From Pseudomonas fluorescens (GTDB taxonomy: Bacteria; Pseudomonadota; Gammaproteobacteria; Pseudomonadales; Pseudomonadaceae): 64,000 bases of DNA. The stretch covers positions 62,001-126,000 of the forward strand of contig NZ_VCNJ01000024.1 of assembly GCF_005938625.1 (NCBI RefSeq), read 5' to 3'. This document shows positions 36,593 to 44,103 of this stretch, in pieces. The position numbers and the translations under genes were made by a program. The notes below the pieces were generated by a model. That model saw only the letters and a program-made list of their open reading frames with translations, searched no databases and was not told the origin of the DNA. The first letter of the stretch is position 1. Each line of letters begins with the position of its first letter.

Positions 36593-36973
36593 ATGTCGAT
36601 GAATTACGCTGCCCCTACCCTTTCGCAAATTGCCGCCCCGACCTCCGACACACTCACGCTTCAGCTATCGACTCTGCCCGATGAGATGATCGTCCAGGTC
36701 CCCGACTCCAGCGATTTTCCGGCGAACTGGAGCGTCTACCCGATTCTCGGCGACGACCCGGAAGAGCCGGAGTGGGCAGGTGAAGAAGTGGACACCGGCA
36801 CTTGGGACGATGCTGAAGACGAGATGGAGAAACTGACGGGAATCGAGTTGCAGCTGCCTAAAGAGGCACTTCGTCCGTACCTGAACAGGGAGGTTGAACT
36901 GCGCTACAAGTTTTGTGATGAGTCGAGTATGGAACCGTTTTCGGAAATGTTGAGGTTGCGGATTAAGGCTTGA
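36593..36973 (+). CDS. Hypothetical acidic protein
   Basis: This 126-residue soluble acidic protein is not recognised. It has no signal peptide or membrane helix. A striking acidic stretch (GDDPEEPEWAGEEVDTGTWDDAEDEMEKL) occupies the middle; the ends look beta-strand-like (DTLTLQLSTLPDEMIVQVPDS, VELRYKFCDESSMEPFSEMLRLRIKA), suggesting a small Ig-like fold. The ATG at 36593 has AAGGA seven bases upstream; an ATG two codons later is possible. It is divergent from kdgD and, with the next gene, interrupts the kdgD-gntR locus. Confidence 0.65.
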   Translation: MSMNYAAPTLSQIAAPTSDTLTLQLSTLPDEMIVQVPDSSDFPANWSVYPILGDDPEEPEWAGEEVDTGTWDDAEDEMEKLTGIELQLPKEALRPYLNREVELRYKFCDESSMEPFSEMLRLRIKA

Positions 36974-37156
36974 TAATGAATTTTCGCTTGACCAGTTCAC
37001 GGTCCCTGGCGCTTGCGCTTCGGATGATGACCGTTCGTCGGGACTGGTATTTCTTACAGGTGCGTAAGAATGGGGATCCCTGAGCTAATGAAGTCAGGAG
37101 ATAACAAACCGACTCCGATCGTAGTGTGTCATCACTACGCGATTGCAAAGGTTTGA

Positions 37157-37543
37157 TTGGTTATAAAAGGAATTTCAATCATCAATGTTCAAGTAAAAGC
37201 ACTCGCTGCCCCCCTCCTCCACGAAGCCATCGTGCACGACGGAAAGCTCATACTTTTCGTGCACAACCTGGTTGATCCTGCCCACGGCGAAGTCCAGTCC
37301 TATCCAAATGTTAGCAAGGGAGACAAGATTACATTCGAGGTCAGTACTTCCACAGGGAATGAATACAGCCGGGAACTTACCGTAGGGTCACCCGCCGATG
37401 CTCCATTTGTATTCGAGATTCTGAAAAAGGTATTTGCAGAAGAGTTCGTAACGGGTGCCACCGCTACATTGAGTTATAGCGTGCAGACTTCGTCAGGTAA
37501 TACGGCTCAGTCTGCAAAGCTGCTGGTTTACCTCAAACTCTAA
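37157..37543 (+). CDS. Hypothetical Ig-like beta protein, TTG start
   Basis: This 128-residue protein is not recognised in function. The alternating hydrophobic pattern (ISIINVQVKALAAPLLHEAIV, KGDKITFEVSTSTGNEYSRELTV, ATLSYSVQTSSGNTAQSAKLLVYLKL) predicts an all-beta Ig/fibronectin-like domain like those in repeated pseudomonad surface proteins. No signal peptide is visible. The start is TTG at 37157 with AAAGG five bases upstream; the only nearby ATG is out of frame. By eye the gene is more A/T-rich than its neighbours. It ends six bases from the convergent gntR stop. Confidence 0.65.
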   Translation: MVIKGISIINVQVKALAAPLLHEAIVHDGKLILFVHNLVDPAHGEVQSYPNVSKGDKITFEVSTSTGNEYSRELTVGSPADAPFVFEILKKVFAEEFVTGATATLSYSVQTSSGNTAQSAKLLVYLKL

Positions 37544-37549
37544 TAAATA

Positions 37550-38296
37550 CTAACCCTGCGCCTGCGCCTCTTCATGGGCCTGGCGCAGCCTTTCACGGCT
37601 GTTGGTCAGGTGCAGACGCATCGCCGCACGCGCTGCATCGGAATCCTGACGGGCAATTGCGTCGTAGATTTCTTCGTGTTCGCGGCTCAGGCGGCTCATG
37701 TAGTGCTGCTGATCATCATGGGCCAGACGCGCCGAGTTCAGCCGCGTACGCGGAATGATGCTGGTGCCCAGGTGGGTCATGATGTCGGTGAAGTAGCGAT
37801 TGCCGGTGGACAGGGCGATTTCCAGATGGAAAGCAAAGTCTGAAGCCACAGCATCGCTGGCGTGGGCAGCACTTTCGTTGAGTGCATCGAGGGCGGCACG
37901 CATGGTCGCCAGTTGCTCGGCACTGCGACGTTGCGCGGCAAGGCCCGCAGACTCCACTTCGAGGCTGATGCGCAATTCGAGAATCGCCAACACGTCACGC
38001 AGGGTGACGACGGTGGCCGGGTCGATACGGAAACCACTCGGGCTCGGCGTGTCGAGCACGAAGGTGCCGATACCATGGCGGGTTTCCACCTGGCCGGCAG
38101 CCTGCAAACGGGAAATCGCCTCGCGCACCACAGTGCGGCTGACGCCATGGGCTTCCATGATCGCCGACTCGGTGGGCAGTTTGTCACCGCGTTTGAGCAG
38201 GCCATCGCGGATCTGCTCGCTCAGCACCGTCACCAGTTCCTGGGCCAGGCTGCGGCGCTTGCGCGGGAGACGCGGGGTTTCGATCAGGTTTTCCAT
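37550..38296 (-). CDS. FadR-subfamily GntR regulator of the hexarate operon
   Basis: This 248-residue regulator has an N-terminal winged helix (LAQELVTVLSEQIRDGLLKRGDKLPTESAIMEAHGVSRTVVREAISRLQAAG) and a C-terminal FCD effector domain with metal-binding histidines (FHLEIALSTGNRYF, SREHEEIYDAIARQD). Its location beyond kdgD and the shared operator in both promoters point to control of galactarate/glucarate genes and autoregulation. The ATG at 38296 is preferred to one three codons upstream because of family alignment; the difference is minor. Confidence 0.88.
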   Translation of the reverse strand: MENLIETPRLPRKRRSLAQELVTVLSEQIRDGLLKRGDKLPTESAIMEAHGVSRTVVREAISRLQAAGQVETRHGIGTFVLDTPSPSGFRIDPATVVTLRDVLAILELRISLEVESAGLAAQRRSAEQLATMRAALDALNESAAHASDAVASDFAFHLEIALSTGNRYFTDIMTHLGTSIIPRTRLNSARLAHDDQQHYMSRLSREHEEIYDAIARQDSDAARAAMRLHLTNSRERLRQAHEEAQAQG

Positions 38297-38348
38297 GGTG
38301 TGCATCTAGTCTCGAAAATTCGGCTTGAAGGCATGATAGCTCAAGCGG

Positions 38349-38368
38349 GTTGTACGATCACTGCCAAC
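38349..38368. promoter_or_regulatory. Second GntR-type operator, upstream of the regulator gene
   Basis: GTTGTACGATCACTGCCAAC matches 16 of 20 positions of the minus-strand operator core at kdgD (GTTGTACGATGACCTACAAC). The left half is identical over ten bases and the right half degenerate. It lies 52 bases upstream of the regulator's start codon, suggesting weaker autoregulatory binding. Confidence 0.65.
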
Positions 38369-38377
38369 ACGACCTTC

Positions 38378-38458
38378 CTGTAGGAGCTGCCGAAGGCTGC
38401 GATCTTTTGATTTTGACCTTTTAGAATCAAAAGATCGCAGCCTTCGGCAGCTCCTACA
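38378..38458. repeat. Palindromic repeat (CTGTAGGAGCTGC...GATCTTTT family), copy 5
   Basis: Arms CTGTAGGAGCTGCCGAAGGC and its complement enclose a central TTTTGATTTTGACC/AGAATCAAAAG region. It lies between the ABC exporter stop and the gntR promoter, where it may terminate the exporter transcript on the minus strand. Confidence 0.85.
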
Positions 38459-38472
38459 AGGGATCCGTGGCG

Positions 38473-40200
38473 TCAGGCAGTCACGGTCTGTTCAACCAAG
38501 TGTCCGCTGTCGATCCGCACATGCCGTGGATGAAAGCGTTTCAAACTGCTGCGATGGCCAACGCTGACAATGCTCAGCCCCGGCAATTGGTCAATCAGCG
38601 CCTGATACAGCGTCGCTTCGTCTTCCTCATCCATCGCCGAAGTGGCTTCGTCCATGTACAACCAGTGCGGCGCATAAAGCAGCGCACGGGCGAAGGCCAG
38701 TCGTTGTTGCTCACCCGGCGAGAGCATGCGTTGCCAGTGATTGGCCTCGTCCAGTCGCGCGACCAGATGCGGCAAGCGGCAGGTTTCCAGCACTTGTGCA
38801 TAACGCTCAGGCGCGTAGGTGTCACCCGGTTGTGGATAACTCAACGCTTCGCGCAAGGTGCCGATCGGCAAGTAAGGCTTCTGCGGCAAGAACAGATAAC
38901 GTGCTGCCGGCAGGCGGATGTTGCCGTGCCCCGCCGGCCACAAATGGCCCATTGCTCGCAATAGCGTCGACTTGCCGCTGCCGGAACGGCCGCTGAGCAT
39001 CACTCGCTCACCCGGCTCGACAGTCATGTCGGCGCTTGTCAGCAGATGACGGCCATCGGCAAGATCCAGACCGAGGTTGTGCACCTTCAATTCGCTGCCC
39101 TGATTCTGTACATCAATGGCCGGGATGCGCTCTTCGTTATCGGTCATGGCTTGGCGGAAGCTCAGCAGACGATCACAGGTGGCACGCCATTCGGCGAGAT
39201 CCTGGTACGCACTGATAAACCAGCTGAAGTTGTCCTGCACATTGCTGAAGGCCGAGTTGATCTGCATCAGCTCACCCAGTTCGATCTTGCCGGAGAGGTA
39301 ACGCGGCGCGGCGACGATGAACGGGAAAATGATCGCGATCTGCGCGTAACCTGAGGTGAAAAACGTCAAACGCTTGGACACGCGCATGATGTCCCAGAAG
39401 TTGTGCCAGACCAGCCCGAAACGATGGCTCAAACGACGATTCTCGTTCTGCTCGCCGTTGTACAGGGCGATGCTCTCGGCGTTCTCACGCACGCGGACCA
39501 TGGAGAAACGCAGATCGGCTTCGTAACGTTGTTGTTGGTTGTTCAGACCGATCAGACGCCGACCAATCAGATGCGTCAGCCAACTGCCTATTGCCGCGTA
39601 AAGCAGCGCACACCAGAACATGTACCCGGGAATGGTAAAGCCGAACACCTCGATCGTGCCCGAAACGCCCCACAGAATGATCGAGAACGACACCAGGCTG
39701 ACCACCGTTCGAATCAGGCCAAGACCCAGCCCCAACGTGTTGCTGGTGAATTTGTTGAGGTCTTCGGAAATCCGTTGGTCCGGGTTATCGGTGTAACCAC
39801 CCTGCTCCATCTGGTAGTAATTCTTGTGCTCCAGCCACCGGGTGAAATGCTTTTCGGTGAGCCAGGCACGCCAGCGGATGGTCAGCATTTGCGTCAGATA
39901 CTGGCGATACACCGAGCCGAGAATCGCCACCGCCGCGATACCGCAGAAATACAGGATCAACTGCCAGAACGCCGCCTCGTCCTTCTTCTGCAAGGCGTTG
40001 TAAAAATCCTTGTACCAACTGTTGAGCCACACCGAAATCCACACACTGAACAGCGTCAGCGCGATCACGGCAATCAGCAATATCCAGGCCTTGCCCCTCT
40101 CTTCGCTGCGCCAGTAAGGCGTGATCATTGCCCATACCTTGCGAAAAAACTGCCCGCGCACAGCATCGTTGACCGCGGAATATTCAGCGTTCTGATTCAT
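38473..40200 (-). CDS. SbmA/YddA-type ABC transporter, fused permease-ATPase
   Basis: This 575-residue half-transporter fuses an SbmA/BacA-like membrane domain (six helices; WISVWLNSWYKDFYNALQ, MEQGGYTDNPDQRISEDLNKF) to an ABC ATPase. Walker A is GRSGSGKSTLL, the signature LSPGEQQRLAFARAL and Walker B HWLYMDEATSAMD. Relatives include E. coli YddA and peroxisomal-type ABCD exporters; substrates may be peptides, cobalamin or fatty-acyl compounds, not resolvable here. The ATG at 40200 is favoured over an upstream one that adds 12 residues. The gene is monocistronic. Confidence 0.87.
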   Translation of the reverse strand: MNQNAEYSAVNDAVRGQFFRKVWAMITPYWRSEERGKAWILLIAVIALTLFSVWISVWLNSWYKDFYNALQKKDEAAFWQLILYFCGIAAVAILGSVYRQYLTQMLTIRWRAWLTEKHFTRWLEHKNYYQMEQGGYTDNPDQRISEDLNKFTSNTLGLGLGLIRTVVSLVSFSIILWGVSGTIEVFGFTIPGYMFWCALLYAAIGSWLTHLIGRRLIGLNNQQQRYEADLRFSMVRVRENAESIALYNGEQNENRRLSHRFGLVWHNFWDIMRVSKRLTFFTSGYAQIAIIFPFIVAAPRYLSGKIELGELMQINSAFSNVQDNFSWFISAYQDLAEWRATCDRLLSFRQAMTDNEERIPAIDVQNQGSELKVHNLGLDLADGRHLLTSADMTVEPGERVMLSGRSGSGKSTLLRAMGHLWPAGHGNIRLPAARYLFLPQKPYLPIGTLREALSYPQPGDTYAPERYAQVLETCRLPHLVARLDEANHWQRMLSPGEQQRLAFARALLYAPHWLYMDEATSAMDEEDEATLYQALIDQLPGLSIVSVGHRSSLKRFHPRHVRIDSGHLVEQTVTA

Positions 40201-40296
40201 GGATAAGGCTCGATATAGAAAAGAACAGACACGCACCGATCATAGTAGATCGGTGCGTTTTATCGCGAGGGCTGGCGATAGTCGTTCAGCGCAGGT

Positions 40297-40857
40297 TCAG
40301 CGACGAACCGGGCGCTTCTGCAGTTTGCGCTGCAGGGTGCGGCGGTGCATGCCCAGGGCGCGGGCAGTGGCGGAGATGTTGCCTTCGTGTTCGGTGAGCA
40401 CGCGCTGGATGTGTTCCCACTGCAGGCGATCGACCGACATCGGGTTTTCCGGTACCAGACTGTCGAGGTCAGCGTGCTCGGAGAGCAACGCGGCCAGTAC
40501 GTCGTCGGCGTCGGCCGGTTTGCACAGGTAGTTGCAGGCACCGCGCTTGATCGCCTCGACGGCGGTGGCAATGCTCGAATAACCGGTGAGGATCACCACG
40601 CGCATTTCCGGGTCCAGCTCCAGCAGCTTGGGCAGCAGCACCAGACCGGAGTCGCCGTCCATTTTCAGGTCGAGCGCAGCGTAATCAGGCAGATCGGCCT
40701 GGGCGATGGTCAGGCCTTCTTCGGCCGAACCTGCGGTGCTGACGCGAAAGCCACGACGAGCCATGGCACGGGCCATCACTCGGGTGAACGTTGCGTCATC
40801 GTCGACCAGCAGCAAATGCGGCAGTTCTTCGCCTTCGACTTGGATTTCGTCACTCAT
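40297..40857 (-). CDS. roxR: Redox response regulator RoxR (PrrA/RegA family)
   Basis: RoxR activates terminal oxidase and other redox genes, including the cyanide-insensitive oxidase in P. aeruginosa. The 186-residue protein has a receiver with phospho-Asp63 (YAALDLKMDG), Thr in ILTGYSS and Lys in LCKPAD, and then a Fis-type helix-turn-helix (GNISATARALGMHRRTLQRKLQK) that matches the nearly invariant PrrA/RegA motif. The ATG at 40857 overlaps the roxS stop by eight bases. The longer frame upstream lies inside roxS. Confidence 0.94.
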   Translation of the reverse strand: MSDEIQVEGEELPHLLLVDDDATFTRVMARAMARRGFRVSTAGSAEEGLTIAQADLPDYAALDLKMDGDSGLVLLPKLLELDPEMRVVILTGYSSIATAVEAIKRGACNYLCKPADADDVLAALLSEHADLDSLVPENPMSVDRLQWEHIQRVLTEHEGNISATARALGMHRRTLQRKLQKRPVRR

Positions 40858-42112
40858 GTTGGTCTCCTCGGGCGCCGTGGGGCAGACGCAGCTCGGTGAG
40901 CGTGCCGCCTTCCTCATGACTATAGAGTTTCACTGAGCCGCCGGCGCGTGTCACGCTGGCCTTGCTCAAAAACAGGCCCAGGCCGAAACCTTTGCCCTTG
41001 GTGGTAAAAAACGGTTTGCCGATCTGCTCGGCGATGGCCAGCGGCACACCGGCGCCGTGGTCACGAATGCTGATGGTCAGGTTCTCGACGTCCCAGTCCA
41101 GGGTCACTTTGAGATTTTCCGGGCAAGCATCGGCGGCGTTGTTGAGCAAATTCAACAGCGCCTGAGTCAGATCCGGCGGCGGCGCCATGCGCGGCACCGT
41201 GCCTTGGCCGAGACGGTGGAAACGATAACTGGCCTCCGGACGCATCAGGTGCCAGCGGTTCAGCGCTTCATCGAGCCAGTCGGTGACGTCCTGCATCTCG
41301 ACAGCCAGGCGCCGGTTGGCCTCGGCGGCGCGCACCAGTTGCTGCAAGGTTTCTTTGCAGAGTTTGACCTGATCCTGCAGCACTTTCAGATCGTCCTGCA
41401 GCATCGGGTCGGGATGATCCTGCTGCATTTCCTTGAGCAATACACTCATGGTCGCCAGCGGCGTGCCGAGTTCATGGGCGGCGCCGGCGGCCTGGGTGGC
41501 GACGGCCAGTAATTGCTGATCGCGCAGGCCTTCTTCGCGGCGGATCGCGCGCAATTCTTCCTGACGGCGCAGCTCTTCAGCCATGCGCGCGGCGAAGAAC
41601 GTGATCACCGCAGCGGCCAGCGCAAAGCTCAGCCACATGCCGTAGATCTGCAGGTTCTCGCGGGCTACCGGCAAGGTTTCCAGCGGATAGAAACGCGTCA
41701 GCATCACCGTATACAGCGCCAGCGCGATGCCAGAGAGAATCACCGAATAGCGCCACGGCAACGTCACCGCAGCGATGGTCAGCGGCACCAGATAATAGGA
41801 GACAAACGGGTTGGTCGAACCGCCGGAGAAGTACAGCAACGCACTGTGGATCACCAGATCACAGGCCAGTTGCAGGGCATATTCGAGTTCCGTAACTGGC
41901 CACGAAGTACGCAAACGCACCGCGGTGAACACGCATAGCAGCGTCGAGCAGCCGAGGGTCATCGCCAGTTGCACCCACGGCAACGGCAACAGTTGCAGCC
42001 AGTAGGCCAGGCCGACGGAGCCGGCCTGCGCGGCGAGCACCAGGGTGCGAATGAAAGTCAGCCGCCAGAGGTTCTGGCGAGTGGCGGAAGTCAGTTGTAC
42101 GGGGGCGAGCAT
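40850..42112 (-). CDS. roxS: Redox sensor histidine kinase RoxS (PrrB/RegB family)
   Basis: RoxS is the membrane sensor that phosphorylates RoxR in response to respiratory-chain redox state or cyanide. The 420-residue protein has six N-terminal membrane helices, including the RegB ubiquinone-binding-like SGGSTNPFVSYYLVPL loop, phospho-His about 213 in AAGAAHELGTPLATMS, and ATPase motifs NLLNNAADACPEN, IRDHGAGVP and GFGLGLFLSKA. The ATG at 42112 gives the usual N-terminus; the frame is open another 53 codons through a repeat. Confidence 0.94.
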   Translation of the reverse strand: MLAPVQLTSATRQNLWRLTFIRTLVLAAQAGSVGLAYWLQLLPLPWVQLAMTLGCSTLLCVFTAVRLRTSWPVTELEYALQLACDLVIHSALLYFSGGSTNPFVSYYLVPLTIAAVTLPWRYSVILSGIALALYTVMLTRFYPLETLPVARENLQIYGMWLSFALAAAVITFFAARMAEELRRQEELRAIRREEGLRDQQLLAVATQAAGAAHELGTPLATMSVLLKEMQQDHPDPMLQDDLKVLQDQVKLCKETLQQLVRAAEANRRLAVEMQDVTDWLDEALNRWHLMRPEASYRFHRLGQGTVPRMAPPPDLTQALLNLLNNAADACPENLKVTLDWDVENLTISIRDHGAGVPLAIAEQIGKPFFTTKGKGFGLGLFLSKASVTRAGGSVKLYSHEEGGTLTELRLPHGARGDQHE

Positions 42113-42205
42113 GAGCTCTCCTGATGAGCGCTCCAGGCGGATCGCAGGGAGTATAACCAAGCCGCGCGCCCGAGAGGCGAAAGTGCGGCAAACGACCACA
42201 CCGCA

Positions 42206-42282
42206 CAAGCTGCAAGTTTCGAGCTGCAAGCGGCAAGTAAAAGCTTTTGGCTTGCAGCTCGACGCTTGCAACTTGAAGCTGC
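42206..42282. repeat. Imperfect palindrome of the GAGCTGCAAGC / GCTTGCAGCTC type
   Basis: A 77-base inverted repeat with arms around TTCGAGCTGCAAGC and GCTTGCAGCTCGA and further repeats of GCAAG/CTTGC. It lies in the divergent roxS/SIMPL intergenic region and looks like another dispersed palindromic family of this genus. Confidence 0.7.
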
Positions 42283-42349
42283 TTTATAGAGTCTGATGGT
42301 TTCACGCAGGCCCCCGAACCATCACCTGCGCCCTCATCAAGGAGCTTTC

Positions 42350-43066
42350 ATGCACACATTTCGCCGCAGCGCCGCCCTTCTCGCCCTGACCGTCGGCAGC
42401 GTCGCCAGCCTTCCGGCCATGGCCGCCGATGAGCTGCACTACAACCAGATTTCCCTGCGCGCCGAAGTCAGCACGGAAGTCGCCCGCGACCTGATGATCG
42501 TCACCCTCTATACCGAAGAGCAAAACACCGACCCGGCCAAACTCGCCGCCGACGTCAGCACCACCATGAACAAGGCCCTGGCCCAGGCCAAGCAAGTCAA
42601 AGACATCACCCTGCGCCAAGGCAGCCGCAACAGCTACCCGATCTACGACACCAAAGGCCAGAAGATCACCGGCTGGCGTGAACGCGCCGAACTGCGTCTG
42701 GAAAGCGCCGACTTCGCCGCCCTGTCCAAACTCACCGGCGAACTGCTGGGCGACCTGAAAATGGGCGGCATGGACTTCGCCATCGCCGACCCGACCCGCA
42801 AATCCAGTGAAGACCAGTTGCTCAAAGAAGCCGTGACCGCCTTCAAGGCCCGCGCGCAGCTTGCCACCGATGCACTGGGCGGCAAGGGCTACAAAATCGT
42901 CAACCTGAACCTCAACAGCAACGGTTATCCACAACCGTACCTGCGCGCACCAATGATGATGAAAGCGGCAGCGATGGATTCGGCGCCGGTGACGCCAGAA
43001 GTTGAAGCGGGCACCAGCCAGGTCAGCATGACGGCCGATGGCTCGATTGAAGTGTTGATGCAGTGA
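42350..43066 (+). CDS. SIMPL-domain (DUF541) periplasmic protein
   Basis: This 238-residue periplasmic protein has a signal peptide (ALLALTVGSVASLPAMAA, cut near residue 27) and a SIMPL/BP26 domain of about 200 residues (YNQISLRAEVSTEVARDLMIVTLYTEEQNTDPAKL, LGGKGYKIVNLNLNSNG). Relatives include E. coli YggE, linked to oxidative-stress tolerance, and Brucella BP26, which forms channel-like oligomers. The function here is unknown. The ATG at 42350 follows AAGGAG. It matches PAO1 PA4495 next to roxSR. A strong terminator follows. Confidence 0.9.
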   Translation: MHTFRRSAALLALTVGSVASLPAMAADELHYNQISLRAEVSTEVARDLMIVTLYTEEQNTDPAKLAADVSTTMNKALAQAKQVKDITLRQGSRNSYPIYDTKGQKITGWRERAELRLESADFAALSKLTGELLGDLKMGGMDFAIADPTRKSSEDQLLKEAVTAFKARAQLATDALGGKGYKIVNLNLNSNGYPQPYLRAPMMMKAAAMDSAPVTPEVEAGTSQVSMTADGSIEVLMQ

Positions 43067-43084
43067 TTTGATCTGTTCTGAATG

Positions 43085-43121
43085 AAAAACCGCCGATCGG
43101 TGAATGATCGGCGGTTTTTTT
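43085..43121 (+). terminator. Rho-independent terminator after the SIMPL gene
   Basis: AAAAACCGCCGATC and GATCGGCGGTTTTTTT form a 9-base GC-rich stem (ACCGCCGATC paired with GATCGGCGGT) with a 7-base loop and a seven-T tail. It starts 19 bases past the stop codon. Confidence 0.93.
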
Positions 43122-43154
43122 GTGCCTGGGATTTGCTGTGGATGAACCACCGTC

Positions 43155-43222
43155 TTCGCGAGCAAGCTCGCTCCCACAGTTTGAAATGCATTCCACCTGT
43201 GGGAGCGAGCTTGCTCGCGAAG
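43155..43222. repeat. REPIN-like inverted pair (TGTGGGAGCGAGCTTGCTCGC family), copy 2
   Basis: TTCGCGAGCAAGCTCGCTCC (from 43155) and its complement ending at 43222 are 24-base perfect inverted arms with a 20-base spacer. It is the same family as 10629-10717, here between two convergent genes. Confidence 0.87.
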
Positions 43223-43248
43223 AACGATAACGCGGTGGAGCAGACTGA

Positions 43249-43605
43249 TTATGTCTGCGGATCAACCCGATCCAACGCCCGATTCACCGCCAGCTCGGCC
43301 AGCATGATGATCTGCTGAATCGCCAACGCCGTATTACGCTCAGGCCGGCCCAATTGATCAGCAAAATTACCCGTTAGCGTGTTCGCCGACGCGAGTGACT
43401 CACAGGCATGCGCCAACAGACTTTCGGTGTCGATGTTCGGCTGGATCAGGAACATCGTGCTGGGTTGCCGGGGCTTGACCAGGTCGGGGCTGAGGTAGAA
43501 ATCCAGCGCGCGTTTGATGGCTTCGCGGGTTTTGATCTGGTCGTCGGCGCGGATGGCGTTTTCGAGTGGGGTATCGAGGGGTGGGTCAGGTATCAATTTA
43601 TCCAT
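43249..43605 (-). CDS. Small DUF6124-like Pseudomonas protein
   Basis: This 118-residue soluble protein resembles small multi-copy proteins restricted to pseudomonads (DUF6124/DUF3077-like). Recognisable family features are MDKLIPDPPLDTP at the start, KRALDFYLSPD and TMFLIQPNIDTESLLAHACESLASANTLT, then NTALAIQQIIMLAELAVNRALDRVDP. The C-terminal half is helical and hydrophobic. The function is unknown. The ATG at 43605 has AAGGAA seven bases upstream. It is preceded by a long structured non-coding region (43669-43915) which could be its leader. Confidence 0.75.
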   Translation of the reverse strand: MDKLIPDPPLDTPLENAIRADDQIKTREAIKRALDFYLSPDLVKPRQPSTMFLIQPNIDTESLLAHACESLASANTLTGNFADQLGRPERNTALAIQQIIMLAELAVNRALDRVDPQT

Positions 43606-43668
43606 GGAAAATTTCCTTATGAACTGACGCCATTCATTTCCGATCTCACTCGAGAAATGAGGTGGCAA

Positions 43669-43915
43669 CTATGTACGGAGTGAGATTACCGGTAAGGAAA
43701 CCAACCCGGCCGGACAAAAGTCCGCCCGTACATAGCCGCCATAAAAACTGCTGACAGCATGAGCTGGCGGCGATTATGGAGGGGCTTGTGCAGGTTTCCA
43801 AATTCAATAACCGGGAATCTCACCTCCCGATCGCTGAGTCTTCAGCGACACCCAGAGCCTAGAGAGCCAACGTCCGACGGACAACCTGAAAACCTTGTGG
43901 GAAGGTTCTGGTTAT
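43669..43915. other. Densely structured non-coding region upstream of the DUF6124-like gene
   Basis: This 247-base region has no credible ORF but at least six helices. They are CTATGTACGG/CCGTACATAG (43669-43678 with 43726-43735), CGGAC-AAAA-GTCCG (43711-43724), TCGCTGA-GTCT-TCAGCGA (43831-43848), GTCCG-A-CGGAC (43872-43882), AACCTT-GTGGG-AAGGTT (43891-43907), and a long-range pair GTGAGATT plus GGAAACC (43680-43702) with GGTTTCC plus AATCTCAC (43793-43823). The first and last cross, so they are alternative folds or a pseudoknot. It may be the 5' leader of the minus-strand gene or a separate RNA. Confidence 0.6.
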
Positions 43916-43944
43916 CTGACACATATTTAAACAGTCAAAAGCAA

Positions 43945-44103
43945 ACCCTCACCCTAGCCCTCCCGAAACGTCGGACCGCCTGTAGGGAGAGGGGACTGAC
44001 CGAGGTGATTGCGAGAGATACGGCGACATGAAATACCGAGTTGAACGCAAATTTTGAGAGGCCCACCCTCGGCTCCCTCTCCCTCGGGAGAGGGCTGGGC
44101 GGG
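43945..44103. repeat. Extended palindromic repeat preceding structured module, copy A
   Basis: CCCTCACCCTAGCCCTCCC at the left and CTCCCTCTCCCTCGGGAGAG at the right are diverged inverted arms, with GACCGAGGTG / CACCCTCGGC inside. A 20-base TACGGCGACATGAAATACCG core recurs almost unchanged in the copy at 59217-59365. It directly adjoins the structured module at 44104-44488. Confidence 0.75.

Noticed and set aside
42113..42271. 53-codon N-terminal extension of roxS
   Set aside because: It translates a palindromic repeat and lies before the conserved MLAPVQL start; no ribosome site was seen.
43155..43222. Repeat arms considered as a CRISPR unit
   Set aside because: Only two inverted arms with one spacer and no cas genes; this is a REP doublet.
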